A stretch of DNA of 6,306 nucleotides, taken from NCBI GenBank assembly GCA_009697495.1, contig SHUN01000184.1:1-6306 (forward strand). The letters run 5' to 3'. A program made the position numbers and the translations under genes. Numbering within the stretch: the first letter of the stretch is position 1; the number at the start of each line of letters is the position of its first letter. Origin of the DNA: Bryobacterales bacterium. GTDB taxonomy: Bacteria; Acidobacteriota; Terriglobia; Bryobacterales; Bryobacteraceae. Under the pieces are notes generated by a model. That model ran no database searches. It saw only the letters and a program-made list of their open reading frames with translations, and had not been told where the DNA came from. Below are positions 1-6,045 of the stretch, one piece after another.

Positions 1-1241
1 AACATCTCCGCCGCGCCCGGCGTTCGCAACGGCCGCACCAGCCGAAAGCCCTGAAACTGCGCGTCGGTCAAATACCAGATGCTTTTCGGCAACTGCGGAT
101 CCTGCATCTTCCACGAAGCGTCGGAACCCAGGCGCGCTCCGCAACGCAGCCGCGACGCGTCATCGCTCCATCCGCCGCCCCTGGAAACATGCGGATACGG
201 CATTGTCGACGGTACATATCCCTCCGGCGGCAAGGCCCGCGCATACGCGCTTGGGTCGTACTGATCCACGGTCCATTCCGCGACGTTCCCTAATAAGTCG
301 TACAGCCCAAACGCGTTCGGCTTCTTCTTGCCGATCAACTGATACTGATCCTTCGAATTCCCCGCGTGCCAGGCGTTGTCACCCAGATTTCCTTCCTCCG
401 TCTTGCCCGCGCGGCAGGCATATTCCCACTCCGCCTCCGTCGGCAGCCGGTAGAAATGGCCCGTCTTCGCCGATAGCCATTGGGCATACTTGTTGGCCGC
501 GTGCTGGGTCATGCTGATTGCCGGAAACCCATTGATCCCCATCCCGAAACTCATCTCTACATACGGCTTCGTCGGCCGGCTGATGGCATCCAACGATGGG
601 TCCGCTCCCAAAGCTTCATTTGCCAGATTTTGAAACATAAAGAACCGGTACTCATCCCATGTCACTTCATACTTCCCCATCCAAAACGGTTCGACCTTCA
701 GCTTCCGTAGGGGCCGCTCGTCCGCCGATCCGCCTTGCGCGGTACCCATCACGAACTCGCCCGCCGGTATCGGGAGCATTTCGTAACTCACCACCGTGTT
801 CGGAATCGTATTCTTGTAAGGAACAAAGTCGTTGACCTTGCCGACACGCCCCGCGATTTTCTGTGCCAAAGCCAGATCGTCCTTGGCCTTCACGGCCGCC
901 TTTCCGATCTCCAGATTCGCCGGCCAGACAGCCCCGGCCGCAAGCCACTGCCGCACCAGTAAACGTTCCGCCGCCGACACCTGCGGCCCGCCCGGCGGCA
1001 TGGCCAGCGGTTGCCCCGGCGCTGTCTCCATGGTTCGCAACAACGGACTCTTATCCGGATCCCCCGCGACAATCGCCCGCGCCGCGTTCGCCCGCGTGTT
1101 GAGCTTCAAACCGCCCAAGCCCCGCTCCGCCCCATGGCACCCGGAGCAGTGCTGCTCGATGATCGGCCGCACGTGCGTCGCAAAGTCAGCCTGCCCAAAG
1201 GCGGCTCCGGCGCACATGGCGAAAAACAGCGGAATGCGCAT
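1..1241 (-). CDS. Secreted cytochrome c / FGE-sulfatase-like fusion protein, C-terminus cut by window edge
   Basis: Translating the minus strand from ATG at 1241 gives 413 codons with no stop before the left edge. Residues 1-17 form a short hydrophobic signal peptide (MRIPLFFAM..AFG). A c-type haem motif CSGCH lies at 32-36, and a likely axial Met81 in AMPPGG resembles the MPP motif of planctomycete-type cytochrome c (PSCyt1) domains. An FGE-sulfatase/SUMF1-like domain (PF03781 type) starts near 155 (PIPAGEFVMG) and continues through YEVTWDEY (191-198), RLPTEAEWEYACRAG (265-279), GLYDLLGNVAEW (312-323), RGGGW (354-358) and GFRLVRP (398-404). True formylglycine-generating enzymes carry a catalytic cysteine pair between the GG and RCAAR motifs. 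Here that stretch is GGGWSDDASRLRC, which lacks both, so sulfatase activation is unlikely. The protein is probably periplasmic and haem-binding, with an unknown binding or catalytic role. GAAGG lies 7 nt upstream of the start. The domain calls are firm; the function is unknown. Confidence 0.9.
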   Translation of the reverse strand, partial: MRIPLFFAMCAGAAFGQADFATHVRPIIEQHCSGCHGAERGLGGLKLNTRANAARAIVAGDPDKSPLLRTMETAPGQPLAMPPGGPQVSAAERLLVRQWLAAGAVWPANLEIGKAAVKAKDDLALAQKIAGRVGKVNDFVPYKNTIPNTVVSYEMLPIPAGEFVMGTAQGGSADERPLRKLKVEPFWMGKYEVTWDEYRFFMFQNLANEALGADPSLDAISRPTKPYVEMSFGMGINGFPAISMTQHAANKYAQWLSAKTGHFYRLPTEAEWEYACRAGKTEEGNLGDNAWHAGNSKDQYQLIGKKKPNAFGLYDLLGNVAEWTVDQYDPSAYARALPPEGYVPSTMPYPHVSRGGGWSDDASRLRCGARLGSDASWKMQDPQLPKSIWYLTDAQFQGFRLVRPLRTPGAAEM

Positions 1242-1248
1242 GATGTTA

Positions 1249-1253
1249 CCTTC
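1249..1253 (-). promoter_or_regulatory. Ribosome binding site for the cytochrome/FGE gene
   Basis: On the minus strand GAAGG lies 7 nt before the ATG at 1241, and it decides the start because no other in-frame ATG is nearby upstream. It sits inside a 22-nt gap shared with the divergent VWFA pseudogene, whose own AGGA (1254-1257) is 6 nt before its ATG at 1264. The gap is too short to hold promoters for both genes. Confidence 0.6.
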
Positions 1254-1263
1254 AGGATAGATC

Positions 1264-1868
1264 ATGCTCCGCCGGCGCTGGCTACGGCTGCTCGCTCAAC
1301 TTCGAGTCGACGTCAACCTCCCGTTCTCCGTGCGCGACTTGAGCGGCAGCTTAGTACTCACCCTGACAAAGGACGACATCGAAGTCCTCGAAGACGGCGT
1401 CCCCCAAAGGATCAAGCGCTTCTCCCAGGGCGGTGAAAGCGCCCTCTCGCTCGGCCTGCTCGCCGACGCGATCGTTCATTCCACCGATGAACTTTTAGCC
1501 AACGCGGACACCGGCCGCCGGGCTTTCATCGTGTTCTCCCGACGGCGAGGACAACGCCATCGAGGCCGCCCAACGCGCCGGCGTCATCGTCTTTTGCGTC
1601 CGCTACACCGAGTTGAGAAACGGAAAGTGGAACGCACGTAACAAGTACGGACGCGATCGCCAGGGAAACGGGTGGCCTGGATTTTGACGCCACCGATGCT
1701 GATGACCCGAAGGCCCAATTCCGGCAGATCGCCGCCATCCTCCGGGCGTCGTACGATTTGGGCTATCACTCGTCCAACACGCCTGACGAAAGTTTTCGAA
1801 AGATTCAGGACCGCGCAAGGTGCCCTGGACTAAACTTTCGCCACAAGGCCGGGTACTTGCCCGCGAAA
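1264..1868 (+). pseudogene. Decayed VWFA-domain secreted protein gene
   Basis: This reads as a degraded member of the VWFA-domain protein family common in Acidobacteriota. The first reading frame (1264-1539) gives VDVNLPFSVRDLSG, LTKDDIEVLEDGVPQ, then LSLGLLAD joined directly to AIVHSTDELL. In intact relatives LGLLxD begins the metal-binding DxSxS motif and is followed by most of the VWA fold, so a large internal deletion is inferred at about 1465-1470. A one-base shift in the CCC run at 1538-1540 moves the reading to the next frame (DGEDNAIEAAQRAGVIVFCVRYTE, split at 1541-1612). A second shift near 1649-1655 moves it again (ARETGGLDFDATDADD, ILRASYDLGYHSS, FRHKAGYLPAK to 1868). The N-terminus also lacks the usual full signal peptide. 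No functional product is expected. The last frame stays open into the next gene, which can mislead start prediction there. Confidence 0.85.
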
Positions 1869-1874
1869 ACTAGT

Positions 1875-1880
1875 TATTAT
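1875..1880 (+). promoter_or_regulatory. Possible -10 element (TATTAT) before the ATPase gene
   Basis: The stretch 1868-1886 is strikingly AT-rich for this window, and TATTAT at 1875-1880 matches the sigma-70 -10 consensus at five of six positions. A transcript starting 6-7 nt downstream would begin at or near the GTG at 1887, making the message nearly leaderless. That would fit the absence of a Shine-Dalgarno sequence there. No convincing -35 hexamer at normal spacing was found, so this is only a candidate. Confidence 0.22.
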
Positions 1881-1886
1881 TCTTAT

Positions 1887-3002
1887 GTGATCCGCCGCTT
1901 CTACGTTCATAACTATCGCTGCCTGGAAAACTTCGAGTTGCCAGTAGCCGGGCTGAGTTCCGTACTCCTGATCGGAGACAACGGCTCCGGCAAATCGACG
2001 GTGGGACTGGCCCTCGAAGTCCTTCAGCGAATTGCCCGTGGAACAAGTAGAGTGGGCAGCCTGGTCACTCCCAAAGATTTCTCTCGCGGGCAAAATGACG
2101 TTCCTGTCCGCTTTGAGATCGAAGCCGTCATCAACGAAATGAACTATGGCTACCAGATTGCCTTCGAGCTTCCCGAAGGCTTCAAGGAACTTCGGGTTCT
2201 GGAGGAACGATTCACCGTTAACGGGACTCCCGTGTATACGCGCGATCGAGCGGAGGTAATTCTCACCGGAATTCACAGGGGCCACGCCGAGGATTCCGCA
2301 TTTAGTCTCGATTGGCACTCAGCAGCCTTGCCGATCATACAGGAACGGTCCGCGAACGACCCATTATTCATCTTCAAGCAATGGCTCGGACGACTATTGA
2401 TTCTCCGTCCCGTCCCAGTCCTGATCGGAGGCGAATCCAGCCGGGAAACGCTGGAGCTTCTCCCCACGGGCGTCAATTTTGGCGATTGGTTTTCAGGTAT
2501 TTTGGCGTTCGCGCCGGCGGCGTATGCAGGAATTGACAAGTACCTAAAACAGGTGATGCCCGATTTCCGGGAAATCCGAAATCCAGCAACCGGGACGGCC
2601 TCCCGAGCGCTGGAAGTCAGCTTCTCGACTGACCAGGGCACTGTGACGATTCCCTTCGAAGATCTGTCCGACGGCGAGAAGTGCATCATCATTTCCGCGC
2701 TCGTTATAGCGGCCAATGATGCTTACGGACCTTTGGTCTGCTTTTGGGACGAGCCTGACAACCATCTTGCGCTGAAGGAAGTAGGCCATTTTACGATGGC
2801 GCTCCGCAAGGCATTCAAGAAAGGCGGCCAATTTATTGCAACTTCTCACAACCCCGAAGCGATACGCAGCTTTTCCGCCGAAAACACGCTCTATCTCTAT
2901 CGAAACAGCCATTTGGAACCCACCATCGTACGAAGACTCGACGATTTACAGGTGAATGGAGACTTGGTGAACGCGCTAATTCGAGGCGACGTCGAGCCAT
3001 GA
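1887..3002 (+). CDS. ABC-type/RecF-OLD-like AAA ATPase, first gene of a two-gene operon
   Basis: The protein has 371 residues if started at GTG 1887, giving MIRRFYVHNYRCLENFEL, a typical start for SMC/RecF/OLD-like ATPases. Walker A is GDNGSGKST (30-38), followed by about 220 residues of insert. The ABC signature LSDGEK is at 260-265, Walker B with catalytic Glu in LVCFWDEPDNHL (283-294, Asp288/Glu289), and the switch His in ATSHNPEAI (318-326, His321). All ATPase motifs are intact, so an active soluble ATPase is expected. There are no membrane segments and no fused nuclease domain. The frame is open upstream because the tail of the VWFA pseudogene is in phase. A TTG at 1758 would add 43 residues of pseudogene (GYHSSN..AGYLPAK) and should not be used. 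No clear ribosome binding site is seen. The stop overlaps the next gene by ATGA, so the two products are probably made and act together. Lower GC than the flanks suggests transfer. Confidence 0.88.
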   Translation: MIRRFYVHNYRCLENFELPVAGLSSVLLIGDNGSGKSTVGLALEVLQRIARGTSRVGSLVTPKDFSRGQNDVPVRFEIEAVINEMNYGYQIAFELPEGFKELRVLEERFTVNGTPVYTRDRAEVILTGIHRGHAEDSAFSLDWHSAALPIIQERSANDPLFIFKQWLGRLLILRPVPVLIGGESSRETLELLPTGVNFGDWFSGILAFAPAAYAGIDKYLKQVMPDFREIRNPATGTASRALEVSFSTDQGTVTIPFEDLSDGEKCIIISALVIAANDAYGPLVCFWDEPDNHLALKEVGHFTMALRKAFKKGGQFIATSHNPEAIRSFSAENTLYLYRNSHLEPTIVRRLDDLQVNGDLVNALIRGDVEP

Positions 3003-3487
3003 AGGCGAACAGGCATCGACCTCACCTTCACATACTCCCGGAAGACGACGCGAACCGGCAAATTGCCAAAGGATTTGCATCGCATGTTTCTGTGAAAGAC
3101 GTGAAGATGCAAGTACTGCCGGAAGCTCACGGTTGGGGCCGAGTGTTGGATGAGTTCGACGCGACCCACAGCCGCGAATTGAAAAAATATCCAAATCGCT
3201 TTCTGGTCCTGCTGATCGATTTCGATGAGGATGGAGCACGACGTCAACTGGTTCAATCAAGGATCCCGGCGGATTTGCTGGAGAGAGTATTTGTCATTGG
3301 CGTCTGGTCAGAGCCTGAACGCCTGAAGAGCCAACTCGGCTCGTATGAAACCATTGGAAACGCATTAGCCGAGGACTGCTTCCGCGACACAAATACCACC
3401 TGGTCCCACTCCCTCCTCGAGCACAACACCGCCGAACTCGTACGCCTCCGCGAACAAGTCCGCCCCTTCCTCTTCGAAGTTACTTAA
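2999..3487 (+). CDS. Small TOPRIM-like partner of the ATPase, putative nuclease/effector
   Basis: This 162-residue soluble protein starts at ATG 2999, inside the ATPase stop (ATGA), so translation is probably coupled; a weak GAGG lies 12 nt upstream. The N-terminus has a beta-strand followed by acidic residues, HLHILPEDDANRQIAKGF (Glu15, Asp16, Asp17). A second hydrophobic strand ends in an acidic cluster, FLVLLIDFDEDG (Asp74, Asp76, Asp78), then FVIGVWSEPERLK (98-110). A Glu after strand one plus a later DxD is the metal-binding pattern of TOPRIM folds, found in OLD nucleases, RloB/AbiLii and the DUF4435 protein AriB. I therefore suggest a minimal TOPRIM-like nuclease or effector controlled by the upstream ATPase. 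That is inference from motif spacing: the fold is not proven, and the protein is shorter than AriB. The C-terminus (WSHSLLEHN, RLREQVRPFLF) appears complete. It ends at TAA 3485-3487, overlapping the convergent gene's stop. Confidence 0.82.
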   Translation: MKANRHRPHLHILPEDDANRQIAKGFASHVSVKDVKMQVLPEAHGWGRVLDEFDATHSRELKKYPNRFLVLLIDFDEDGARRQLVQSRIPADLLERVFVIGVWSEPERLKSQLGSYETIGNALAEDCFRDTNTTWSHSLLEHNTAELVRLREQVRPFLFEVT

Positions 3488-4752
3488 ACGAACCGCGTTT
3501 TTCCCGGCTGCGCCAACGGCGGCACTTCCCATTTCCCGTTCCAGTTGAGTGTCTCCGGCGCCAGCCGCTCCTGCGAATTCATCGCCTGTTCCCAAGTGAT
3601 CTGCTGGCCGGTATAGGCCGCCATCCGGCCCATGATCCCCATCAGTGTCGACGAACACATCCGGTCGCCGTCATTCATCACTTCGCCCTTCCGGATCGCC
3701 TGGAACAACAGGTCATGCTCGCGCTGGTACATGTCGTACTTCTGGCCGCTGAAGGTCCAGGGGTTCTCGCCCACAATGCGCGGGTTCGGCCCCTTCCCGA
3801 TAATCGCTTGCCCCTTTGTGCCCATGATGTAGTCGGCGTTCTCGTTGTAGCAGCCTTCAATCTGCCGGGTCGCCACGGTCGCCCGCACCCCGTTCGGCCA
3901 CACGTAATTGACTTCGAAGTGGTCAAAGATGTTCCCGCCCTCGGCTGGAATCGCGCGCCCGCCCACGGCCACGCAACTCGCCGGCGGCGCGTCCTTAAAT
4001 GCCCATGCCACCTTATCCACGCTGTGGATGGCCTGCTCCACCAGCGAATCCCCGCACGTCCAAGTGAAGTTGTACCAGTTCCGGATCTGCCATTCGATGT
4101 CGGACATCCCCGCCGGTCGTGTACTCGCCGGCGGCATCGGCTTCACCGGATTCGTATAGTAAGTGGCGTAGTAATTCACCAGGTCGCCAATGTCGCCCTT
4201 ATTTACACGGTCAAATGTCTCCAGGATGTAATTCGAATATCTCCAGCAAAAACCCGCCACTAAGTTGAGCTTCTTCTCTTTCGCCATCTTCACGGTTTCC
4301 ATCACGTGCCGCAGTCCGGGCCCGTCAACCGCCATCGGCTTCTCGCAGAACACGTGCTTGCCCTTCTCAATGGCGTAGCGCAACTGCTCCGGGCGGAATC
4401 CGGGCGGCGTGGCCAGCAGCACGACGTCAATATCGGAGTCAATCAGCTTTTTGTAAGCGTCGAGGCCGACATACATGTTGGCCGTCTCCACCGTCACTTT
4501 GTCTTTGTGGATCCGCTTCAGCCGGTCCACGGATTCATCGATCCGCTCCTGAAACACATCCGCCATCGCCGTCAGATTGGAGAAGTCATCCGCTTTCAGC
4601 GCTTGCGCCGCCGCGCCAGAGCCGCGCCCGCCGCAGCCTACCAGGCCGATTTTGATCGCTTTGCTGCCCTGCATCGCGTTCAAAAGCGCCGGCGCGCCGA
4701 GCGTCAACGCGCCCGCCTGCAGAAACTCGCGGCGGCCATTTCGATTCATCAT
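3484..4752 (-). CDS. Tat-exported Gfo/Idh/MocA family oxidoreductase
   Basis: This 422-residue protein starts at ATG 4752, or possibly the adjacent ATG at 4749. It opens with a twin-arginine signal (NGRREFLQAG, residues 5-14, then a hydrophobic stretch to Ala26), so it is likely exported folded with its cofactor. The Rossmann dinucleotide-binding loop is IGLVGCGGRGSG (35-46). The family hallmark CEKPMAV lies at 136-142. The usual catalytic D..H region appears as SLVEQAIHSVD (236-246), with Glu239 and His243. The C-terminal Gfo/Idh domain follows, with a complete end (PGKTRFV). The family performs NAD(P)-dependent oxidation or reduction of sugars, inositols and related polyols, or glycoside cleavage; the substrate cannot be told here. 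AGGAG lies 6 nt before the start. The gene converges on the ATPase operon with stops overlapping in TTAA, and shows no co-directional intact partner in the window. Confidence 0.94.
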   Translation of the reverse strand: MMNRNGRREFLQAGALTLGAPALLNAMQGSKAIKIGLVGCGGRGSGAAAQALKADDFSNLTAMADVFQERIDESVDRLKRIHKDKVTVETANMYVGLDAYKKLIDSDIDVVLLATPPGFRPEQLRYAIEKGKHVFCEKPMAVDGPGLRHVMETVKMAKEKKLNLVAGFCWRYSNYILETFDRVNKGDIGDLVNYYATYYTNPVKPMPPASTRPAGMSDIEWQIRNWYNFTWTCGDSLVEQAIHSVDKVAWAFKDAPPASCVAVGGRAIPAEGGNIFDHFEVNYVWPNGVRATVATRQIEGCYNENADYIMGTKGQAIIGKGPNPRIVGENPWTFSGQKYDMYQREHDLLFQAIRKGEVMNDGDRMCSSTLMGIMGRMAAYTGQQITWEQAMNSQERLAPETLNWNGKWEVPPLAQPGKTRFV

Positions 4753-4758
4753 GGAAAA

Positions 4759-4763
4759 CTCCT
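4759..4763 (-). promoter_or_regulatory. Ribosome binding site of the Gfo/Idh/MocA gene
   Basis: The minus strand reads AAAGAGGAGTTTTCC before ATGATG, placing AGGAG 6 nt from the first ATG (4752) and 9 nt from the second (4749). Both starts are plausible and the proteins differ by one Met. A second AGGAGTT copy lies about 15 nt further upstream and looks like chance or a small duplication. Confidence 0.7.
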
Positions 4764-4799
4764 CTTTACGGAACTCCTATCGTATCGTATGCCGTCGAT

Positions 4800-4895
4800 T
4801 CCCTCGTAGCGCAGCGCCCTTACCGGGTCCACGCGGGCCGCCCGGTGTGCTGGAATCCAGTCCGCGATGAGCGCGGTCGCCGAAAGTGCCAGAAC
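4800..4895 (-). pseudogene. C-terminal remnant of an ADOP/MacB-type ABC permease
   Basis: In the minus-strand frame that ends at 4749 the peptide LALSATALIADWIPAHRAAR, followed by VDPVRALRYEG, matches the characteristic end of FtsX/MacB-like permeases (final transmembrane helix, then PARRAARVDPxxALRYE). Acidobacteriota carry many such permeases (acidobacterial duplicated orphan permeases, ADOP). Only about 32 residues remain of a protein normally around 800 long. No start, no periplasmic domain and no other helices are present, so the gene is dead. It abuts a PadR remnant, the usual neighbour of ADOP genes. The match rests on recognition by eye. Confidence 0.65.
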
Positions 4896-4901
4896 CTCGG
4901 C

Positions 4902-5129
4902 AGCCGGTTGACGCCCTTGGCTTTCTCGACACATTGCTCCCGCGCTTTGGGCGAGGCGTTTGCGGCCATTGGCGGTCAGGCGGTAAAAGCGCGCCTTCCG
5001 GCTTGCCGGCAGCGGCCCCTCCATTTCCAGCCGGCGCAGCGCCGGGTAGAGAGCCCCCTCCTCTACCGAGAGCAGGCCTCCGGAGACGGTTTGAATGTGC
5101 ATAGTGATGCCGAAAGCGTGGTTGGGCCC
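4902..5129 (-). pseudogene. Remnant of a PadR-family transcriptional regulator gene
   Basis: Reading the minus strand from about 5129 gives GPNHAFGITMHIQTVSGG, then LLSVEEGALYPALRRLEMEG, RKARFYRLTANGRKRLAQ down to 4947. This is the winged-helix core of PadR regulators: in relatives an HGYGI..I helix, the EGALYPAL.RLE recognition helix, then the beta-wing ARFY.LT..GR. The wing has lost residues (EGPLPASRKARFY in place of the longer EGLL..W..SE.NRRARFY typical of relatives). The usual N-terminal LxGTLDLLIL segment is not recognisable upstream. After RLAQ the likely continuation AREQCVEKAKGVNRL is in another frame (to about 4902), so a frameshift is inferred. No start codon fits. PadR genes of this kind normally sit upstream of and control ABC permease genes, which agrees with the adjacent ADOP remnant. 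Confidence 0.75.
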
Positions 5130-5148
5130 GGCCTCCGTATGTCCCTCA

Positions 5149-5180
5149 GCCGGCTCCCCTGGCACGCTAGGGGAGCCGGC
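5149..5180. repeat. Perfect 12-bp inverted repeat with 8-nt loop
   Basis: GCCGGCTCCCCT (5149-5160) is exactly complementary in reverse to AGGGGAGCCGGC (5169-5180), with loop GGCACGCT between. It lies between the PadR remnant and the SDR start. No T-run follows on the plus strand, so it is not a standard intrinsic terminator. It could be an operator, an mRNA hairpin, a factor-dependent terminator or the trace of a mobile-element end. Confidence 0.8.
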
Positions 5181-5188
5181 GGCAACGG

Positions 5189-5194
5189 TATACT
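5189..5194 (+). promoter_or_regulatory. Possible -10 element (TATACT) of the SDR gene
   Basis: TATACT matches the sigma-70 -10 consensus at five of six positions and begins 17 nt before the ATG at 5206. Transcription from it would start at about 5201, leaving a leader of only a few bases. This fits the lack of any Shine-Dalgarno sequence before the SDR gene. A good -35 hexamer is not visible; that position falls in the right arm of the inverted repeat. Confidence 0.3.
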
Positions 5195-5205
5195 TCAGTT
5201 TGCAT

Positions 5206-5982
5206 ATGGTTAAGAACTTCATGGATCTGAGCGGCAAGGTGGCCGTGGTGATGGGCGGAACGTCCGGTATCGGCGCAATGATGGCGCTGGGGCTGGCCGA
5301 GGCGGGTGCGGACGTGGTTCCCACCGGTCGCCGGCAGGCTGAATTGGACGCCGTTTGCGACAAAGTGGAAGCCGCCGGGCGAAGGACCGTTCGCAGGACT
5401 TGTGACGTGCAGAATCGCCAGTCGATTGACGCGCTTCGCGATGAGGTATTGGCCACTCTGGGGCGCGTCGACATCCTGCTGAACGCGGCCGGCATTACGT
5501 TTCGGAAGCCGACCAAGGATGTCGCCGAAGCGGATTGGAACCGGTTGATGGACATCAATGTCACCGGAACTTTGCGGGCGTGCCAGTCGTTTTATGAGCC
5601 GTTGAAGGCGTCGGGCGCGGGGCGGATTGTGAACATCGCGTCGTTGAGCTCCTACGTCGGATTGTTGGAAGTGACGGCTTACGGAACGTCGAAGGCGGCG
5701 GTATTGCAGTTGACCCGGCAGTTGGCGGTGGAATGGGCGAAAGAGGGGATCAACGTGAATGCGATCGCGCCGGGCGTGTTTCGGACGGAGCTGAACGCGG
5801 CGCTGCTCGACGGCACCGAGCGCGGAAAAGAGTTTTTGATGCGGACCCCGATGAAGCGGTTTGGCCAGCGGGAAGAGCTGGTTGGCGCGGCGTTGTTGCT
5901 GGCTTCGCCGGCGGCATCCTACATCACCGGGCAGTGCATTGCGGTGGACGGCGGCTTCCTTTCGAGCGGCGTCAATCAGTAG
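5206..5982 (+). CDS. Short-chain dehydrogenase/reductase (classical SDR, gluconate 5-dehydrogenase/KduD-like)
   Basis: This 258-residue protein is a normal length for classical SDRs. The cofactor loop is GGTSGIG (17-23; the usual TGG is MGG here), then NAAG (93-96). The catalytic tetrad is Asn118 (INVTG), Ser146 (IASLS), Tyr159 and Lys163 (YGTSK), all present with normal spacing. Arg42-Arg43 after the second strand (TGRRQAEL) suggest NADP preference. The C-terminus NAIAPGVFRTEL, TPMKRFG and AVDGGFLSSGVNQ is typical of SDRs annotated as gluconate 5-dehydrogenase or 2-deoxy-D-gluconate 3-dehydrogenase, so a sugar-acid substrate is plausible but unproven. The start is ATG 5206; ATG 5221 (253 residues) is an equally reasonable choice, and neither has a clear ribosome binding site. 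The frame is open further upstream, but that part codes across the inverted repeat and is not SDR-like. The gene stands alone on this strand, after gene remnants. Confidence 0.94.
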   Translation: MVKNFMDLSGKVAVVMGGTSGIGAMMALGLAEAGADVVPTGRRQAELDAVCDKVEAAGRRTVRRTCDVQNRQSIDALRDEVLATLGRVDILLNAAGITFRKPTKDVAEADWNRLMDINVTGTLRACQSFYEPLKASGAGRIVNIASLSSYVGLLEVTAYGTSKAAVLQLTRQLAVEWAKEGINVNAIAPGVFRTELNAALLDGTERGKEFLMRTPMKRFGQREELVGAALLLASPAASYITGQCIAVDGGFLSSGVNQ

Positions 5983-6045
5983 TTTTTTCCGATGTGAGCG
6001 CTTTGGGGAGCGGGAATCGCGATGTGAAGTGAGCGGAGGCACAAG

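Noticed and set aside
79..1102. Several plus-strand open frames over the cytochrome/FGE gene
   Set aside because: They are Pro/Arg/Ser-rich, have no recognisable domain, and lie opposite a well-supported minus-strand gene with haem and FGE motifs.
1830..2912. Minus-strand open frames opposite the ATPase
   Set aside because: The plus-strand frame carries all ATPase motifs in the right order; the opposite frames show no domain.
3715..4809. Plus-strand open frames opposite the oxidoreductase
   Set aside because: His/Arg-rich shadow translations of a complete Gfo/Idh/MocA gene.
4749..5564. A single 271-codon minus-strand protein covering the PadR and ADOP segments
   Set aside because: Its first half is antisense to the SDR gene and its second half stitches parts of two unrelated families; it is better read as two remnants than one gene.
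5980..5990. T-run after the SDR stop as an intrinsic terminator
   Set aside because: No stable hairpin could be drawn in the bases just before it.
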